A stretch of DNA of 64,000 nt from Bauldia sp. Lineage in GTDB: Bacteria; Pseudomonadota; Alphaproteobacteria; Rhizobiales; Kaistiaceae. The translations under genes were made by a program, and so were the position numbers. Positions 35,799-44,905 of this stretch are shown piece by piece. How positions within the stretch are numbered: position 1 is the stretch's first letter; each line of letters opens with the position of its first letter. Location: contig JAHCJY010000002.1 of assembly GCA_026126065.1 (NCBI GenBank), positions 496,001 to 560,000 of the forward strand, given 5' to 3'. Below the pieces are notes generated by a model. The model searched no databases, was not told where the DNA came from, and saw only the letters and a list, made by a program, of their open reading frames with translations.

Positions 35799-35828
35799 TG
35801 GCCCGTCTTCCGACCGGAAGACGGGCCA
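35799..35828 (+). terminator. Perfect 13-bp hairpin after the Gld-like operon
   Basis: A 13-bp perfect stem (35799-35811 with 35816-35828; core GGCCCGTCTTCC/GGAAGACGGGCC) with loop GACC sits 29 bp after the first DUF4340 stop. It probably ends the four-gene transcript, so the second DUF4340 gene would have its own promoter or depend on read-through. A short T-rich stretch follows. Confidence 0.7.
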
Positions 35829-36006
35829 CATCGTTTCTGCGGGACCTCCGGATCGCCCGCTGAAACGTGAACGCGAACGAGCGACCCGCGGATCGCGCGT
35901 GCTTTACGGACCATCCGGTTTGGCCGAAAGTGTCGAAAAAGGCGCCGGCCACCGGCTCGCGCCAGGCGCCGCCTCGGGAAACCCGGCGCCACGGGAGGAA
36001 CTGAGG

Positions 36007-37086
36007 ATGATGCGAACCATGGCAAGTGTCGCGACCCGTCGTGCCGGGGCTGCCTTCGGCGCCGCTCTGGCGCTCGGCGTGCTCGTCGCCTCCCCTGCGC
36101 CCGCGCAAGACGCGACAACGCCGATGTTCCCGCTCCTCACTCAGCGCGTGGACGAGGTCGCCGAGGTATGGATCCAGGGGCGGCGCTACACGCTCGACCT
36201 CCGCATCGGCGAGGACGGCACGGTGGTCGACGCCAGCCGGGGCAATTACCCGACCCGGGCGGACCTCGCCGATCGCCTGGTCGAGAACCTCGCAGCGTTC
36301 GAGCGCATCTCGATCGCCACCGACGAACCGCTCCGCTACGGCTTCTACGATGTGGAGGGACCAAGTCCCAACGAGGAGGATCTCTACGTCCGGGTGATCG
36401 CCCGCAATGGCGACGTTCTGGCCGATGCCATTGTCGGGGCCGCTACCGTCATCCCGGAAGCGAACCGGAGCGCGACCGCCGTGCGCAACGTGGACGAGGC
36501 TGACGTGTGGTTCACGACCGGCTTCATCACCATGCCGCAGCAGCTCTCGGCGTGGTTCGACCCCGTGCTCCAGCTGCCCGGCCGCGATCTCTCGCGCATC
36601 GTCGTATCCGAGGGAGGCGTCGTGCTCGTCGATGCGGTGAAGCAGGACTTCACCACCGGCGCGTACGCGATCGCCTACATCGATCCCGTTCTCCTGCCGC
36701 CCGGTACGCCCGGCGAAGGGATTCCCGCCGACGACAATGCCCTGCGCTCCCTCGCCCAGTCCGTCGTAGGCGTCGTCTTTGAATCGACCGTGCCGCGCGA
36801 GGAAATCGACGTCCCCGAGGGCGCGCGGATGGTCCGCTACGAGACGACCGCCGGTTATGCGGTCGACGTGACGTTGGCTCACGACGGCGAGACCACCTGG
36901 GTGTTGTTCGACGCGTCGCTCATCGAGGGCGCGCCCGCCACGGCCCAGGCCCTGGTCGACGGCATCCAGGCCCGGACAGCAAATTGGGCCTTCCGCATCC
37001 CCGTCATCGCGCTGTCGTCGCTCCTGAGGAGCCCGGCCGCACTCTACGTCGCGCCCCCGATCGACTTCGCCGCGCCGCCGATGTAG
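36007..37086 (+). CDS. Second DUF4340-like protein (exported)
   Basis: This 359-aa paralogue of the previous gene shares the same block order: EVAEVWIQGRRYTLDLRIGE, DLYVRVIARNGDVLADAIVG, QLSAWFDPVLQLPGRDLSRI, DFTTGAYAIAYIDPV and DDNALRSLAQSVVGVVFES. It differs by having a cleavable signal peptide (AFGAALALGVLVASPAPA) rather than an anchor, so it should be soluble in the periplasm. The start is one of two adjacent ATGs (36007/36010), preceded by GGAGG. The gap to the previous gene (35770-36006) holds the terminator. Confidence 0.82.
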   Translation: MMRTMASVATRRAGAAFGAALALGVLVASPAPAQDATTPMFPLLTQRVDEVAEVWIQGRRYTLDLRIGEDGTVVDASRGNYPTRADLADRLVENLAAFERISIATDEPLRYGFYDVEGPSPNEEDLYVRVIARNGDVLADAIVGAATVIPEANRSATAVRNVDEADVWFTTGFITMPQQLSAWFDPVLQLPGRDLSRIVVSEGGVVLVDAVKQDFTTGAYAIAYIDPVLLPPGTPGEGIPADDNALRSLAQSVVGVVFESTVPREEIDVPEGARMVRYETTAGYAVDVTLAHDGETTWVLFDASLIEGAPATAQALVDGIQARTANWAFRIPVIALSSLLRSPAALYVAPPIDFAAPPM

Positions 37087-37254
37087 CGGGCGCGCCGCTG
37101 CCGCGCCGCACGCAACCATCCGGCAACGTTGGGGAAGCCGGCAGGCCACCGTCCGCACGCCATGTGCGGCGCCTTTTCCGATCGACTCACTGAACCTGGG
37201 TTGAAGCGCGGAAGGCGGGCTGAAGCCGGCCATCAGGCCAGCACGAACCGGAGC

Positions 37255-37515
37255 CTACCGGGTCGCTCCGGCGTCCTTCTTCGCGGCGCCGTCCGGGGCG
37301 GCGTTTCCGGCTCCATCGAGGACGCCGAACGATTCCGACTTCTGGCCTGAACTTGCGGTCGAGAACCCCTCGGCCTCGAGACCGCGGCGCAGAAGTTCGC
37401 GCACCGCCGCAGCGCGGCTCGGCATGCGGCGCGTGAAGCGCCAGTCATCGACCGCCTGTAGCTCTTCCGCCGTCAACATGATCTGGAGGCGCTCGCCGCG
37501 CGTCAGCTCGCTCAT
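37255..37515 (-). CDS. Small ribbon-helix-helix-like protein
   Basis: This 86-aa protein has a short N-terminal RHH-like stretch (RGERLQIMLTAEELQAVDDW) followed by RMPSRAAAVRELLRRGLEAEG. The order strand, two helices, and the RAAAVRELLRRG helix are typical of RHH (CopG-like) regulators, but no toxin partner lies next to it. The low-complexity Gly/Ala-rich tail is not conserved. ATG at 37515 was preferred to 37578. A sigma70 promoter lies upstream. Confidence 0.6.
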   Translation of the reverse strand: MSELTRGERLQIMLTAEELQAVDDWRFTRRMPSRAAAVRELLRRGLEAEGFSTASSGQKSESFGVLDGAGNAAPDGAAKKDAGATR

Positions 37516-37543
37516 GGGCCTGCCTGCATGCTCGACGCGCGAA

Positions 37544-37572
37544 AAAATAGGAACCGCGGTCGAGAGCGTCAA
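37544..37572 (-). promoter_or_regulatory. Sigma70 promoter of the RHH-like gene
   Basis: On the minus strand TTGACG (37572-37567) and TATTTT (37549-37544) are spaced by 17 bp, about 29 bp upstream of the ATG at 37515. Nothing else in the 274-bp gap to the divergent kinase gene could be assigned; it is AT-richer than its surroundings. Confidence 0.55.
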
Positions 37573-37789
37573 GTGCACCAGTTACTCACTCGGCGCCGAA
37601 TGACAACAGGGATTGGGCAACTACAATATCAACAATGGCGGCGATTGCGTCGTATCCACAAGTGTAACAAGACACACCTAGTCCGTCACAGAGTAGTTCT
37701 TGTTGGTCATTGGGACCGACGTTGAATATTTCAGCTTGCATTTGCTTCGCCGGAGGACAATCTTACGTTCGGGGGGCAAGGAGGTTCCT

Positions 37790-38503
37790 ATGCAGGCTAT
37801 CGAGGCCGCTGCCCCTGAACAGTCGCTGGATTCGCCCGTCGAGATAACCCTCGTCACCGAAGCGAACCACAGGATTGCCAACAACCTTGCCCTGATCGTG
37901 AGTTCGGTGAAGGCGCGCGCATCGGAGATCCTTGCGCATGACCGGCTGGTCCGGCCAGCCGAGGTCGCTGCGATCCTTGACGAGATTTCCGGCCGCATTG
38001 CGACCGTCGGTGCGCTTCACCGCCTCCTCTCCCGGGTTGGCGAAACGGGCAGTGTCGACCTCGCCGGCTATCTCGACGAGGTCGGAGCCGCGACGCTGGC
38101 GGCGCTTGCCGCCGAGGATCGCGTCGACCTTACCTGGACGACCCCCGGCGCCTGCGCCGTTCCGTCGGGCCAGGCACTGCCAATCGCACTGGTCGTCGCC
38201 GAGGTGCTGACCAACACCGTCAAGTACGCGCATCCGACGGGCGGCGTGTCGAAGGTCTGGCTCGGCTGCTCGCGCCGGGGCGACGGTTCGCTGATGATCG
38301 ATATCAGCGACGACGGGATCGGCCTGCCGGACGGCTTCGACCCGAAGGCGGATGGCGGATTGGGGTTGCGCACGATCCGCGGCCTCGCCTCGCAGCTCGG
38401 CGGCCAGATCCTGTTCCGCACCGGACCGCTGGGCGTGGGCGTGACACTCCTGCTCCCGGCACGGCCCGGCCACGCCCCGCCGCGGATGGAGCTGGTGACA
38501 TAG
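37790..38503 (+). CDS. HWE/HisKA_2-type histidine kinase without sensor domain
   Basis: This 237-aa cytosolic protein has a dimerisation/phospho-acceptor helix with H27 in EANHRIANNLALIVSS, and an ATPase domain with the N box LVVAEVLTNTVKYAHPTGG, the G1 box DISDDGIGLPDGFDP and the G2 box GGLGLRTIRGLASQLGG. No PAS, GAF or TM segment precedes the kinase core, so it must get its signal from a partner protein. ATG at 37790 has a consensus RBS (AAGGAGG). There is no response regulator next to it. It resembles the EcfG-system and LovK-type kinases of alphaproteobacteria. Confidence 0.85.
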   Translation: MQAIEAAAPEQSLDSPVEITLVTEANHRIANNLALIVSSVKARASEILAHDRLVRPAEVAAILDEISGRIATVGALHRLLSRVGETGSVDLAGYLDEVGAATLAALAAEDRVDLTWTTPGACAVPSGQALPIALVVAEVLTNTVKYAHPTGGVSKVWLGCSRRGDGSLMIDISDDGIGLPDGFDPKADGGLGLRTIRGLASQLGGQILFRTGPLGVGVTLLLPARPGHAPPRMELVT

Positions 38504-38540
38504 CCGGGAACCGGCACCCGGCGGCGCTCTCCCGGGCGGA

Positions 38541-39599
38541 CTACCCCGCCCCCACGCCGGAGCCGAGCAACGTTCGCGGTGGCTCGCCTTCAGCCGGCGC
38601 GCCGTCCACACCAAAGCGGCGGCGGTAGTCGGAAGGCGAGAGCCCCGTGACGCGCCTGAAGACACGCGCGAACGCCGCCACGTCGGCATAGCCAACGTCC
38701 CACGCCACGTTCTTTATCGTCTTCCGCGTCGAGGAAAGAATCTCGCGCGCGCGATTGATGCGGACCAGCTGATAGTAGGCAATCGGGGTGAGGCCGGTCG
38801 CCCGCCGGAAGCGGCGGAAGAACGTCCGCGGCTCGAGCCGGGCCAGCGCCGCCATTTCCTCCACCGAGATCGCCTCCGATCCCGCCCCGTCGAGGTGTTC
38901 CTGCACGGCAAAGACAGCGGCGTCGCCGTGCTGCAGGCGCGGGCGGAAATTGCTGTAGTTGCGCTGCTCCCGGCCGGCCGCGTCGAACAGGAGATACCGG
39001 GCGGTCAGCACGGCCACGCTTGGCCCGAGGACCCGAGTGACGATGTTGAGGCCGAGGTCCACCCAGGCAAGGAGGCCGCCGGCGGTGATGACCCCGCCGT
39101 CCTCCACGATCAGCCGGTCGGTGTCGATCATGACCGTCGGGAAGCGGTCGGCGAAAGTCTGCCTCAGCGCCCAGTGGGTGGTCGCGCGCCGACCGGCGAG
39201 GAGGCCGACCTCGCCGAGGATGAAGGCGCCGAGACAAACCGAGGCGACGACAGCTCCGACGTCGTGCCGGCTGCGCAGCCATGCCCCCAGAAGCGTGGCG
39301 ACGTCGGGACCCGGTGGCTCGATGAGGCTCGACGGGACAAGCACGTAGGCCGGTTCTGAGTTGGCCTCCGGACCGGTGTCGAAGACCCGCTGCACCGCGC
39401 CCGATGCCGCATTGGCCTGCCAGTGCGTGACGCGGATGGAGCCGGGGCGGACGCTCCCGTGGACGCGCGCCACCGCCGTCGCCAGGACGAACAGGTCGGT
39501 CCACCCATGGATCGCCGACAGCTGCGCCGACGGATAGACGACGATCGCGACTTCGGTGACCGACGGCGCCTGTCGTGGAATGTCGGTTTCGGCAGGCAT
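38541..39599 (-). CDS. GlxA-family AraC-type transcriptional regulator
   Basis: This 352-aa regulator has an N-terminal DJ-1/PfpI-like domain (TEVAIVVYPSAQLSAIHGW to VCLGAFILGEVGLLAGRRAT) and a C-terminal AraC HTH pair (about 240-340: EEMAALARLEPRTFFRRFR, IKNVAWDVGYADVAAFARVF). The conserved Cys of the amidase-like fold is retained in VASVCLGAF. It is divergent from a secreted alpha/beta hydrolase with 89 bp between starts, so it probably regulates that gene. Confidence 0.9.
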   Translation of the reverse strand: MPAETDIPRQAPSVTEVAIVVYPSAQLSAIHGWTDLFVLATAVARVHGSVRPGSIRVTHWQANAASGAVQRVFDTGPEANSEPAYVLVPSSLIEPPGPDVATLLGAWLRSRHDVGAVVASVCLGAFILGEVGLLAGRRATTHWALRQTFADRFPTVMIDTDRLIVEDGGVITAGGLLAWVDLGLNIVTRVLGPSVAVLTARYLLFDAAGREQRNYSNFRPRLQHGDAAVFAVQEHLDGAGSEAISVEEMAALARLEPRTFFRRFRRATGLTPIAYYQLVRINRAREILSSTRKTIKNVAWDVGYADVAAFARVFRRVTGLSPSDYRRRFGVDGAPAEGEPPRTLLGSGVGAG

Positions 39600-39688
39600 T
39601 TTGTCGCTCCCGCTGATTGGGCCTCCGGACGGCCAGTGGTCTTCTCCCCGCGGGACAACCGTCCCGAGGCCAACGGAGGAGTCTCAAC

Positions 39689-40453
39689 TTGTCCATTCTC
39701 GGCAACAAACGCGCAACAGCAGCCCTCATCGGAGTAGCCGCCATGGCAATGCCTGCCGTCGCCCAGCCCACGGGCGCCCACAACGTCGTGCTCGTCCACG
39801 GAGCCTGGGCCGATGGCTCCGGCTGGCAGGCCGTCTACGACCTTCTCGTCGCCGCCGGCTACACCGTGGCGATTGTGCAGAATCCCCTCACCTCGCTGGC
39901 CGACGACGTGGCGGCGGTCGACCGCGTCCTCGCGCGGATGAGTGGCCCGACGATCCTCGTCGGCCATTCCTATGGCGGCACGGTGATCACCGAAGCGGGC
40001 GACAATCCGACGGTCGCCGGCCTTGTCTATGTCGCGGCGTTTGCCCCCGATGTCGGCGAATCCACCTTCGGCCTCCTCGCCGGCGGTCCGCAGCCGCCCA
40101 TCGAGGTCAGCGCCGACGGCTTCGCCTTCTTCCAGCGCGATGCGTTCATCGTCGCCTTTGCCAGCGGCCTCGATCCGGCGTTCGCCGCCTTCCTCGCCGA
40201 CGTCCAGATCCCGATCTCGGTCGAGGCGGCGGGTGCCGCCCCACTCTCGGTCGCGGCCTGGCACGACAAGCCGTCATGGTACGTGATGGCGACCGACGAC
40301 CACATCATCCCGCCCGACGCGCAGCGCCAGATGGCGACCCGCGCCGGCGCCACGATCGTCGAGGACACCGGCGCCGGCCATATCGGCTTCGTGGTGCACG
40401 CGCAGGTGACCGCCGATACGATCATGCAGGCGGCCGCGGCGATCGCGCCCTGA
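39689..40453 (+). CDS. Exported alpha/beta hydrolase
   Basis: This 254-aa secreted serine hydrolase has a signal peptide (TAALIGVAAMAMPAVA). The oxyanion motif is VVLVHGAWADGSGW, the nucleophile is in VGHSYGGTV, a likely acidic residue is in ATDDHIIPPDAQ and the catalytic His is in AGHIGFVVH. The start is TTG at 39689 with GGAGGA eight bases upstream; the open frame from 39617 has no RBS. Substrate is not readable. It ends before a bidirectional terminator shared with cbbR. Confidence 0.83.
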   Translation: MSILGNKRATAALIGVAAMAMPAVAQPTGAHNVVLVHGAWADGSGWQAVYDLLVAAGYTVAIVQNPLTSLADDVAAVDRVLARMSGPTILVGHSYGGTVITEAGDNPTVAGLVYVAAFAPDVGESTFGLLAGGPQPPIEVSADGFAFFQRDAFIVAFASGLDPAFAAFLADVQIPISVEAAGAAPLSVAAWHDKPSWYVMATDDHIIPPDAQRQMATRAGATIVEDTGAGHIGFVVHAQVTADTIMQAAAAIAP

Positions 40454-40464
40454 CCGCGACAGCA

Positions 40465-40491
40465 GCGCCGCCGGAACGTCCCCGGCGGCGC
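40465..40491. terminator. Bidirectional terminator (hydrolase / cbbR)
   Basis: A perfect 10-bp stem, GCGCCGCCGG (40465-40474) and CCGGCGGCGC (40482-40491), has a 7-nt loop and lies between two convergent genes. No T run is present. Confidence 0.6.
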
Positions 40492-40529
40492 TCGCTTCGG
40501 CGCTTGCCTCGTTGCGCTCCGCCCAAGGG

Positions 40530-41489
40530 CTACGCCGCGCTTTCCTCGTGCCCGACCGGCGCCCCGCCCGTGAACAGCCCCGCCGACGGCAGGAACGACG
40601 CCCCGCCGTCGCGGAGATAGGAGAAGAACGCTGTCGCGGCAGTCGAGAGCGTGCGGTCGAGGCGGCGCACGGCGAACCACTGCCGCATGATCGGCAGGCC
40701 CACCACGTCGAGCGTGACGAGGCGCTTGTCTGCGATCTCGGCCGCAATCGCGTCACCGGAGATGAGAGCAATGCCGAGGCCGGCCATGACGGCCTGCTTG
40801 ATGGTCTCGTTGCTGCCGATCTCCATGCCGGGACGAAGTCCCGTAACCTGGACGCCGGCAAAGAAGGTCTCGAATGCCGAGCGCGTGCCGGACCCCTCCT
40901 CGCGGATGAGGAAACGCTCGCCGACCAGCGCCCGCTTCGGCACGCGCGGCCGGCCCGCCAACTGATGGTCCGGCGGCGCGATCACCACGAGCGGGTGCGG
41001 CCCGAATGGCACGGCTTCCACCTCGAAGTCGCGCGGTGGCCGGCCCATGATCGCAAGGTCGACCGAGTACTCCGCGAGCGCCTCCACGATCCAGTCGCGA
41101 TTGCCGACATTCATCCTGATCTCGACGTGCGGATGGGTCTTCATGAAGGACGAGATCAGCCGCGGCGCAAAGTACTTGCCGGTCGACACGACGCCGACCG
41201 TCATCGCGCCGGAGCGAAGGCCCTTGAGGTCGTCGATCCGCTCCTGGCACTCGCGCAGCAGATCCGCGATCCTTGACGCGGTGCGAAAGACTTCCCATCC
41301 TGCGGCGGTGGGACGCATGCCACTTTGCGTGCGGTCGAAAAGGCTCACCCCGAGGCTCGTTTCGAGGAGCTTCAACTGGCTCGTGATGGCCGGCGTGGTG
41401 AGGTTCAGTTCCTTCGCTGCGCTGACAATCCGGCCGCTCCTGAGGATCGCGGCAACCGAACGAAGCTGCTTAAGTGTGGCGTTCTTCAT
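40530..41489 (-). CDS. cbbR: LysR-type regulator CbbR
   Basis: This 319-aa LysR regulator has an N-terminal winged HTH (TLKQLRSVAAILRSGRIVSA, LTTPAITSQLKLLETSLGVS) and an effector-binding domain (AMTVGVVSTGKYFAPRLISS, DLAIMGRPPRDFEVEAVPFG) that matches CbbR. It senses Calvin-cycle metabolites such as RuBP, NADPH or PEP and activates the cbb operon. It is divergent from cbbP with a 369-bp gap. A dyad adjacent to its own start is the likely binding site. Confidence 0.93.
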   Translation of the reverse strand: MKNATLKQLRSVAAILRSGRIVSAAKELNLTTPAITSQLKLLETSLGVSLFDRTQSGMRPTAAGWEVFRTASRIADLLRECQERIDDLKGLRSGAMTVGVVSTGKYFAPRLISSFMKTHPHVEIRMNVGNRDWIVEALAEYSVDLAIMGRPPRDFEVEAVPFGPHPLVVIAPPDHQLAGRPRVPKRALVGERFLIREEGSGTRSAFETFFAGVQVTGLRPGMEIGSNETIKQAVMAGLGIALISGDAIAAEIADKRLVTLDVVGLPIMRQWFAVRRLDRTLSTAATAFFSYLRDGGASFLPSAGLFTGGAPVGHEESAA

Positions 41490-41504
41490 GGGACGTCAGT
41501 AAAG

Positions 41505-41533
41505 GAAATTTATCGGAACGCCAAGATAATTTC
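41505..41533. promoter_or_regulatory. Putative CbbR operator
   Basis: The dyad GAAATTTATC (41505-41514) and GATAATTTC (41525-41533) differ by one base, with TTATC-N10-GATAA as a perfect core. It is 16 bp upstream of the cbbR start and about 325 bp upstream of cbbP. LysR-type sites of this kind near their own gene control both directions. The rest of the gap to 41858 shows no gene. Confidence 0.5.
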
Positions 41534-41858
41534 ATTTTCCCTCGCGGGGGAAACCTCTATGCACGTGTCCGTCGCATGGGCGGTATGCGGTGCCTGCAGG
41601 AGGCATCGCGCAGGACCGCCTCACGCGAGGGCCGGACAACCGGCGACAGGGGACATGGCGAAGACCACGCCCCGAGGGAGGATGGGTGATGCAGCAGGAC
41701 AACGGCGACGTCGTTGACTCAGGCGCGCGGCACTGCCGGGCTACCGGCCGGACGACCGAACGCCACTCTTGCATTCTCGCGCGTCGCGTGGCGGATGCGC
41801 GCATCGCCGCGGCACGGTCGCGGCGCATCCATTCGGCTTTGGGGGAGTAAAGGGTTCG

Positions 41859-42731
41859 ATGTCGCGTCGTCATCCGATCATTTCGATTACGGGCTCTTCG
41901 GGCGCGGGCACCACGTCCGTCCGGAAGACGTTCGTCAACATTTTCCATCGGGAAGGCATCAGGGCCGCCTATATCGAGGGCGACGCGTTCCATCGCTATG
42001 ACCGCAAGGACATGCGCGAGGTGATGGCGGCCGAGGCGAAGAAGGGCAACATGCGCTTCTCGCATTTCGGGCCCGACGCCAACGTCCTCGACAAGCTCGA
42101 GGAGACGTTCAGGACCTACTCCGAAACCGGCGGCGGCCTGACCCGGCACTACGTTCACGACGACAAGGAAGCCGAGGAATACAAGTCGCCCCCCGGCACC
42201 TTCACCGCCTGGGAGGAGTTCCCGAAGGACACCGACCTTCTCTTCTACGAGGGCCTCCACGGCGCCGTCGTGACCGACAAGGTCAACGTTGCGCAACATG
42301 CGGATGTCAAGATCGGCGTCGTGCCGGTCATCAACCTCGAATGGACGCAGAAGATCCATCGCGATCGCGAGCAGCGTGGCTACACCACGCAGGCCGTGAC
42401 CGACACGATCCTCCGGCGCATGCCTGACTATGTCGAGTACATCGTCCCGCAGTTCTCGCAGACCAACATCAACTTCCAGCGGGTGCCGACGGTCGACACG
42501 TCCAACCCCTTCATCTCGCGCTGGATTCCGACGCCCAACGAATCGATGGTCGTCATCCGCTACGCCAATCCGCGCGGCGTCGACTTCCCCTACCTTCTGT
42601 CGATGATCCCGCATTCGTTCATGTCGCGCGCCAACTCGATCGTGATACCCGGCGGCAGCATGGAACTCGCCATGCAGTTGATCCTTACCCCCATGATCCT
42701 GCGGCTCGTCGAGAACCGTAAGTCGGCCTAG
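41859..42731 (+). CDS. cbbP: Phosphoribulokinase
   Basis: This enzyme phosphorylates ribulose 5-phosphate to ribulose 1,5-bisphosphate, the substrate of RubisCO. The 290-aa protein is of the bacterial octameric class: P-loop ISITGSSGAGTTSV at the N terminus, EGDAFHRYDRKDM, FYEGLHGAVV and MPDYVEYIVPQFSQTNINFQ. ATG at 41859 fits the family (SRRHPIISITGSSG); the open frame from 41769 is upstream noise. It is the first gene of the cbb operon. Confidence 0.97.
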   Translation: MSRRHPIISITGSSGAGTTSVRKTFVNIFHREGIRAAYIEGDAFHRYDRKDMREVMAAEAKKGNMRFSHFGPDANVLDKLEETFRTYSETGGGLTRHYVHDDKEAEEYKSPPGTFTAWEEFPKDTDLLFYEGLHGAVVTDKVNVAQHADVKIGVVPVINLEWTQKIHRDREQRGYTTQAVTDTILRRMPDYVEYIVPQFSQTNINFQRVPTVDTSNPFISRWIPTPNESMVVIRYANPRGVDFPYLLSMIPHSFMSRANSIVIPGGSMELAMQLILTPMILRLVENRKSA

Positions 42732-42746
42732 AGAAAGACCGCCGCC

Positions 42747-44753
42747 ATGACACAGACCAACACCCAGAACGCGCCGAACGCCGTCTCCGACCGCGTGATG
42801 GCCGCCGCCATTCGCGCCCTGTCGATGGATGCCGTCCAGCAGGCAAACTCCGGCCACCCGGGCATGCCGATGGGCATGGCCGACGTCGCCACCGTCCTCT
42901 TCACCCGCTTCATGAAGTTCGATCCCAAGGCGCCGCACTGGCCCGATCGCGATCGCTTCGTCCTGTCGGCCGGCCACGGCTCGATGCTGCTCTACTCGCT
43001 CCTCCATCTGACCGGATACGAGGAGATGACAATGGACCAGCTGCGCCGGTTCCGTCAGCTCGGCTCGATCACCGCCGGCCACCCGGAATACGGCCATGCC
43101 GAGGGCATCGAGACCACCACCGGCCCGCTCGGCCAGGGTCTGGCCACGTCCGTCGGCATGGCGATCGCCGAGAAGCTCCTCGCCAATCGCTTCGGCGCCG
43201 ACCTCGTCGACCACTACACCTACGTCATCGCCGGCGATGGCTGCCTCCAGGAAGGCGTGTCGCACGAGGCGATCGACATGGCCGGTCACCTCAAGCTGAG
43301 CAAGCTGATCGTCCTGTGGGACGACAACGCCATCTCGATCGACGGCGCGACGAGCCTGTCGACTTCAACGGACCAGATCGCCCGCTTCGCAGCGTCCGGC
43401 TGGGCCACTGCGGCCGTCGACGGCCACGACGCCGAGGCGGTTGCCAAGGCGATCGAGGCCGCGCGCAAGTCCGACCGGCCGACCTTCATCGCGTGCAAGA
43501 CGAAGATCGGGTGGGGCGCTCCCAACAAGGCGGGCACCCACAAGGTTCACGGCGAAGCGCTCGGCCACGAGGAAGTCGCCGCCGCGCGCGTGTTCCTCGA
43601 ATGGCCGCATGAGCCCTTCGTCGTTCCGGAGCCGGTCCTTTCCGCCTGGCGCGCCGCCGGCTCGAAGGGCACGGTCCGCCGCAAGGCCTGGGAGCAGCGC
43701 CTCGCGGCCGCCCCGGCCGAGACCCGCACCAAGTTCCAGTCGGGCCAGGATAGCCACGTCACCGAAGCGGCCTCGAAGGCCGTGCTCGCGCTGAAGGAGA
43801 AGTGGGCGTCGGAGAAGCCGAAGCTCGCCACCCGCCAGGCATCGCAGAAGTCACTCGAGGCGCTGATCCCGGCCGTGCCGGAGCTCCTCGGCGGCTCGGC
43901 CGACCTCACCGGCTCGGTGCTCACCCGCGTCGGGTCGCACAAGTCGGTCAGCCCTGACGACTTCAGCGGCGACTACCTGCACTACGGCATCCGCGAATTC
44001 GGCATGGCCGCCGCCATGAACGGCATTGCGCTGCATCGGGGCTTCATTCCGTACGGCGGCACGTTCCTCGTGTTCGCCGACTATGCCCGCCCGGCGATCC
44101 GCCTTGCCGCCCTCATGGGCGTCCGCGTCATCCACGTCCTGACCCACGATTCGATCGGTCTCGGCGAGGACGGCCCGACGCACCAGCCGGTCGAGACGCT
44201 GTCGTCGCTCCGCGTCATCCCGAACATGACCGTCATCCGCCCGGCCGACGCGATCGAGACCGCCGAGGCCTGGGAGGCCGCCATCGCGAACGAGAAGGGC
44301 CCGACCGGCCTGTCCCTCACGCGCCAGGCCCTCCCGGCGCTTCGCCTCGAGCACACGGCGGAAAACATGGTCCTCAAGGGCGCCTACATCCTCCGCAAGG
44401 CGGACGGCGCCGCAAAGGTGACGCTGATGGGCTCGGGCTCGGAAGTGTCGCTGGCCGTCGCCGCGGCCGAGAGCCTCGCCGCCGAGGGCATCGCCGCCAA
44501 CGTGGTGTCGGTGCCGTCGATGGAGCTCTTCATGAAGCAGTCGCCGGAGTACCGGAAGTCGGTTCTCGGCACCGCGCCGCGTATCGCCGTCGAGGCCGCG
44601 CTCCAGCAGAGCTGGGACCGCTTCCTCCGCGACGACGACGTGTTCATCGGCATGACCGGGTTCGGCGCCTCCGCGCCGGCGCCGGACCTCTACAGGCACT
44701 TCGGCATCACGGCGGAAGCGATCGTCGATGCCGCCAGGAAGCTGGCCGGCTAG
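42747..44753 (+). CDS. cbbT: Transketolase
   Basis: This thiamine-diphosphate enzyme transfers two-carbon units in the Calvin and pentose phosphate cycles. The 668-aa protein has the TPP motif [20 protein letters not shown], the start [53 protein letters not shown] and the terminal [18 protein letters not shown]. It begins 15 bp after cbbP. Length is normal. A hairpin lies just after its stop. Confidence 0.97.
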   Translation: MTQTNTQNAPNAVSDRVMAAAIRALSMDAVQQANSGHPGMPMGMADVATVLFTRFMKFDPKAPHWPDRDRFVLSAGHGSMLLYSLLHLTGYEEMTMDQLRRFRQLGSITAGHPEYGHAEGIETTTGPLGQGLATSVGMAIAEKLLANRFGADLVDHYTYVIAGDGCLQEGVSHEAIDMAGHLKLSKLIVLWDDNAISIDGATSLSTSTDQIARFAASGWATAAVDGHDAEAVAKAIEAARKSDRPTFIACKTKIGWGAPNKAGTHKVHGEALGHEEVAAARVFLEWPHEPFVVPEPVLSAWRAAGSKGTVRRKAWEQRLAAAPAETRTKFQSGQDSHVTEAASKAVLALKEKWASEKPKLATRQASQKSLEALIPAVPELLGGSADLTGSVLTRVGSHKSVSPDDFSGDYLHYGIREFGMAAAMNGIALHRGFIPYGGTFLVFADYARPAIRLAALMGVRVIHVLTHDSIGLGEDGPTHQPVETLSSLRVIPNMTVIRPADAIETAEAWEAAIANEKGPTGLSLTRQALPALRLEHTAENMVLKGAYILRKADGAAKVTLMGSGSEVSLAVAAAESLAAEGIAANVVSVPSMELFMKQSPEYRKSVLGTAPRIAVEAALQQSWDRFLRDDDVFIGMTGFGASAPAPDLYRHFGITAEAIVDAARKLAG

Positions 44754-44770
44754 GCCGTCTTACCGCGTCG

Positions 44771-44794
44771 AAGGCCGGGGTTCGCCCCGCCCTT
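44771..44794 (+). terminator. Hairpin between cbbT and cbbA
   Basis: The sequence AAGGCCGGGG-TTCG-CCCCGCCCTT forms a 10-bp stem with one C-C mismatch and a stable TTCG tetraloop, 17 bp after the cbbT stop. The T-rich side is weak. It may attenuate, or stabilise transcript ends, within the operon. Confidence 0.5.
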
Positions 44795-44905
44795 CCCGGC
44801 CTCCGCCGGACGGCGCATCCGGGGCGGGCGAGCGATCGCCTCCCCACCCCACTGACCGATTGGACGATCGCCGCAAGGCGTGACGAGGTAGAGAGGAGAG
44901 CAGGA

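Noticed and set aside
34651..37233. 860-aa minus-strand open frame
   Set aside because: It is antisense to the two DUF4340 genes, with composition typical of a shadow.
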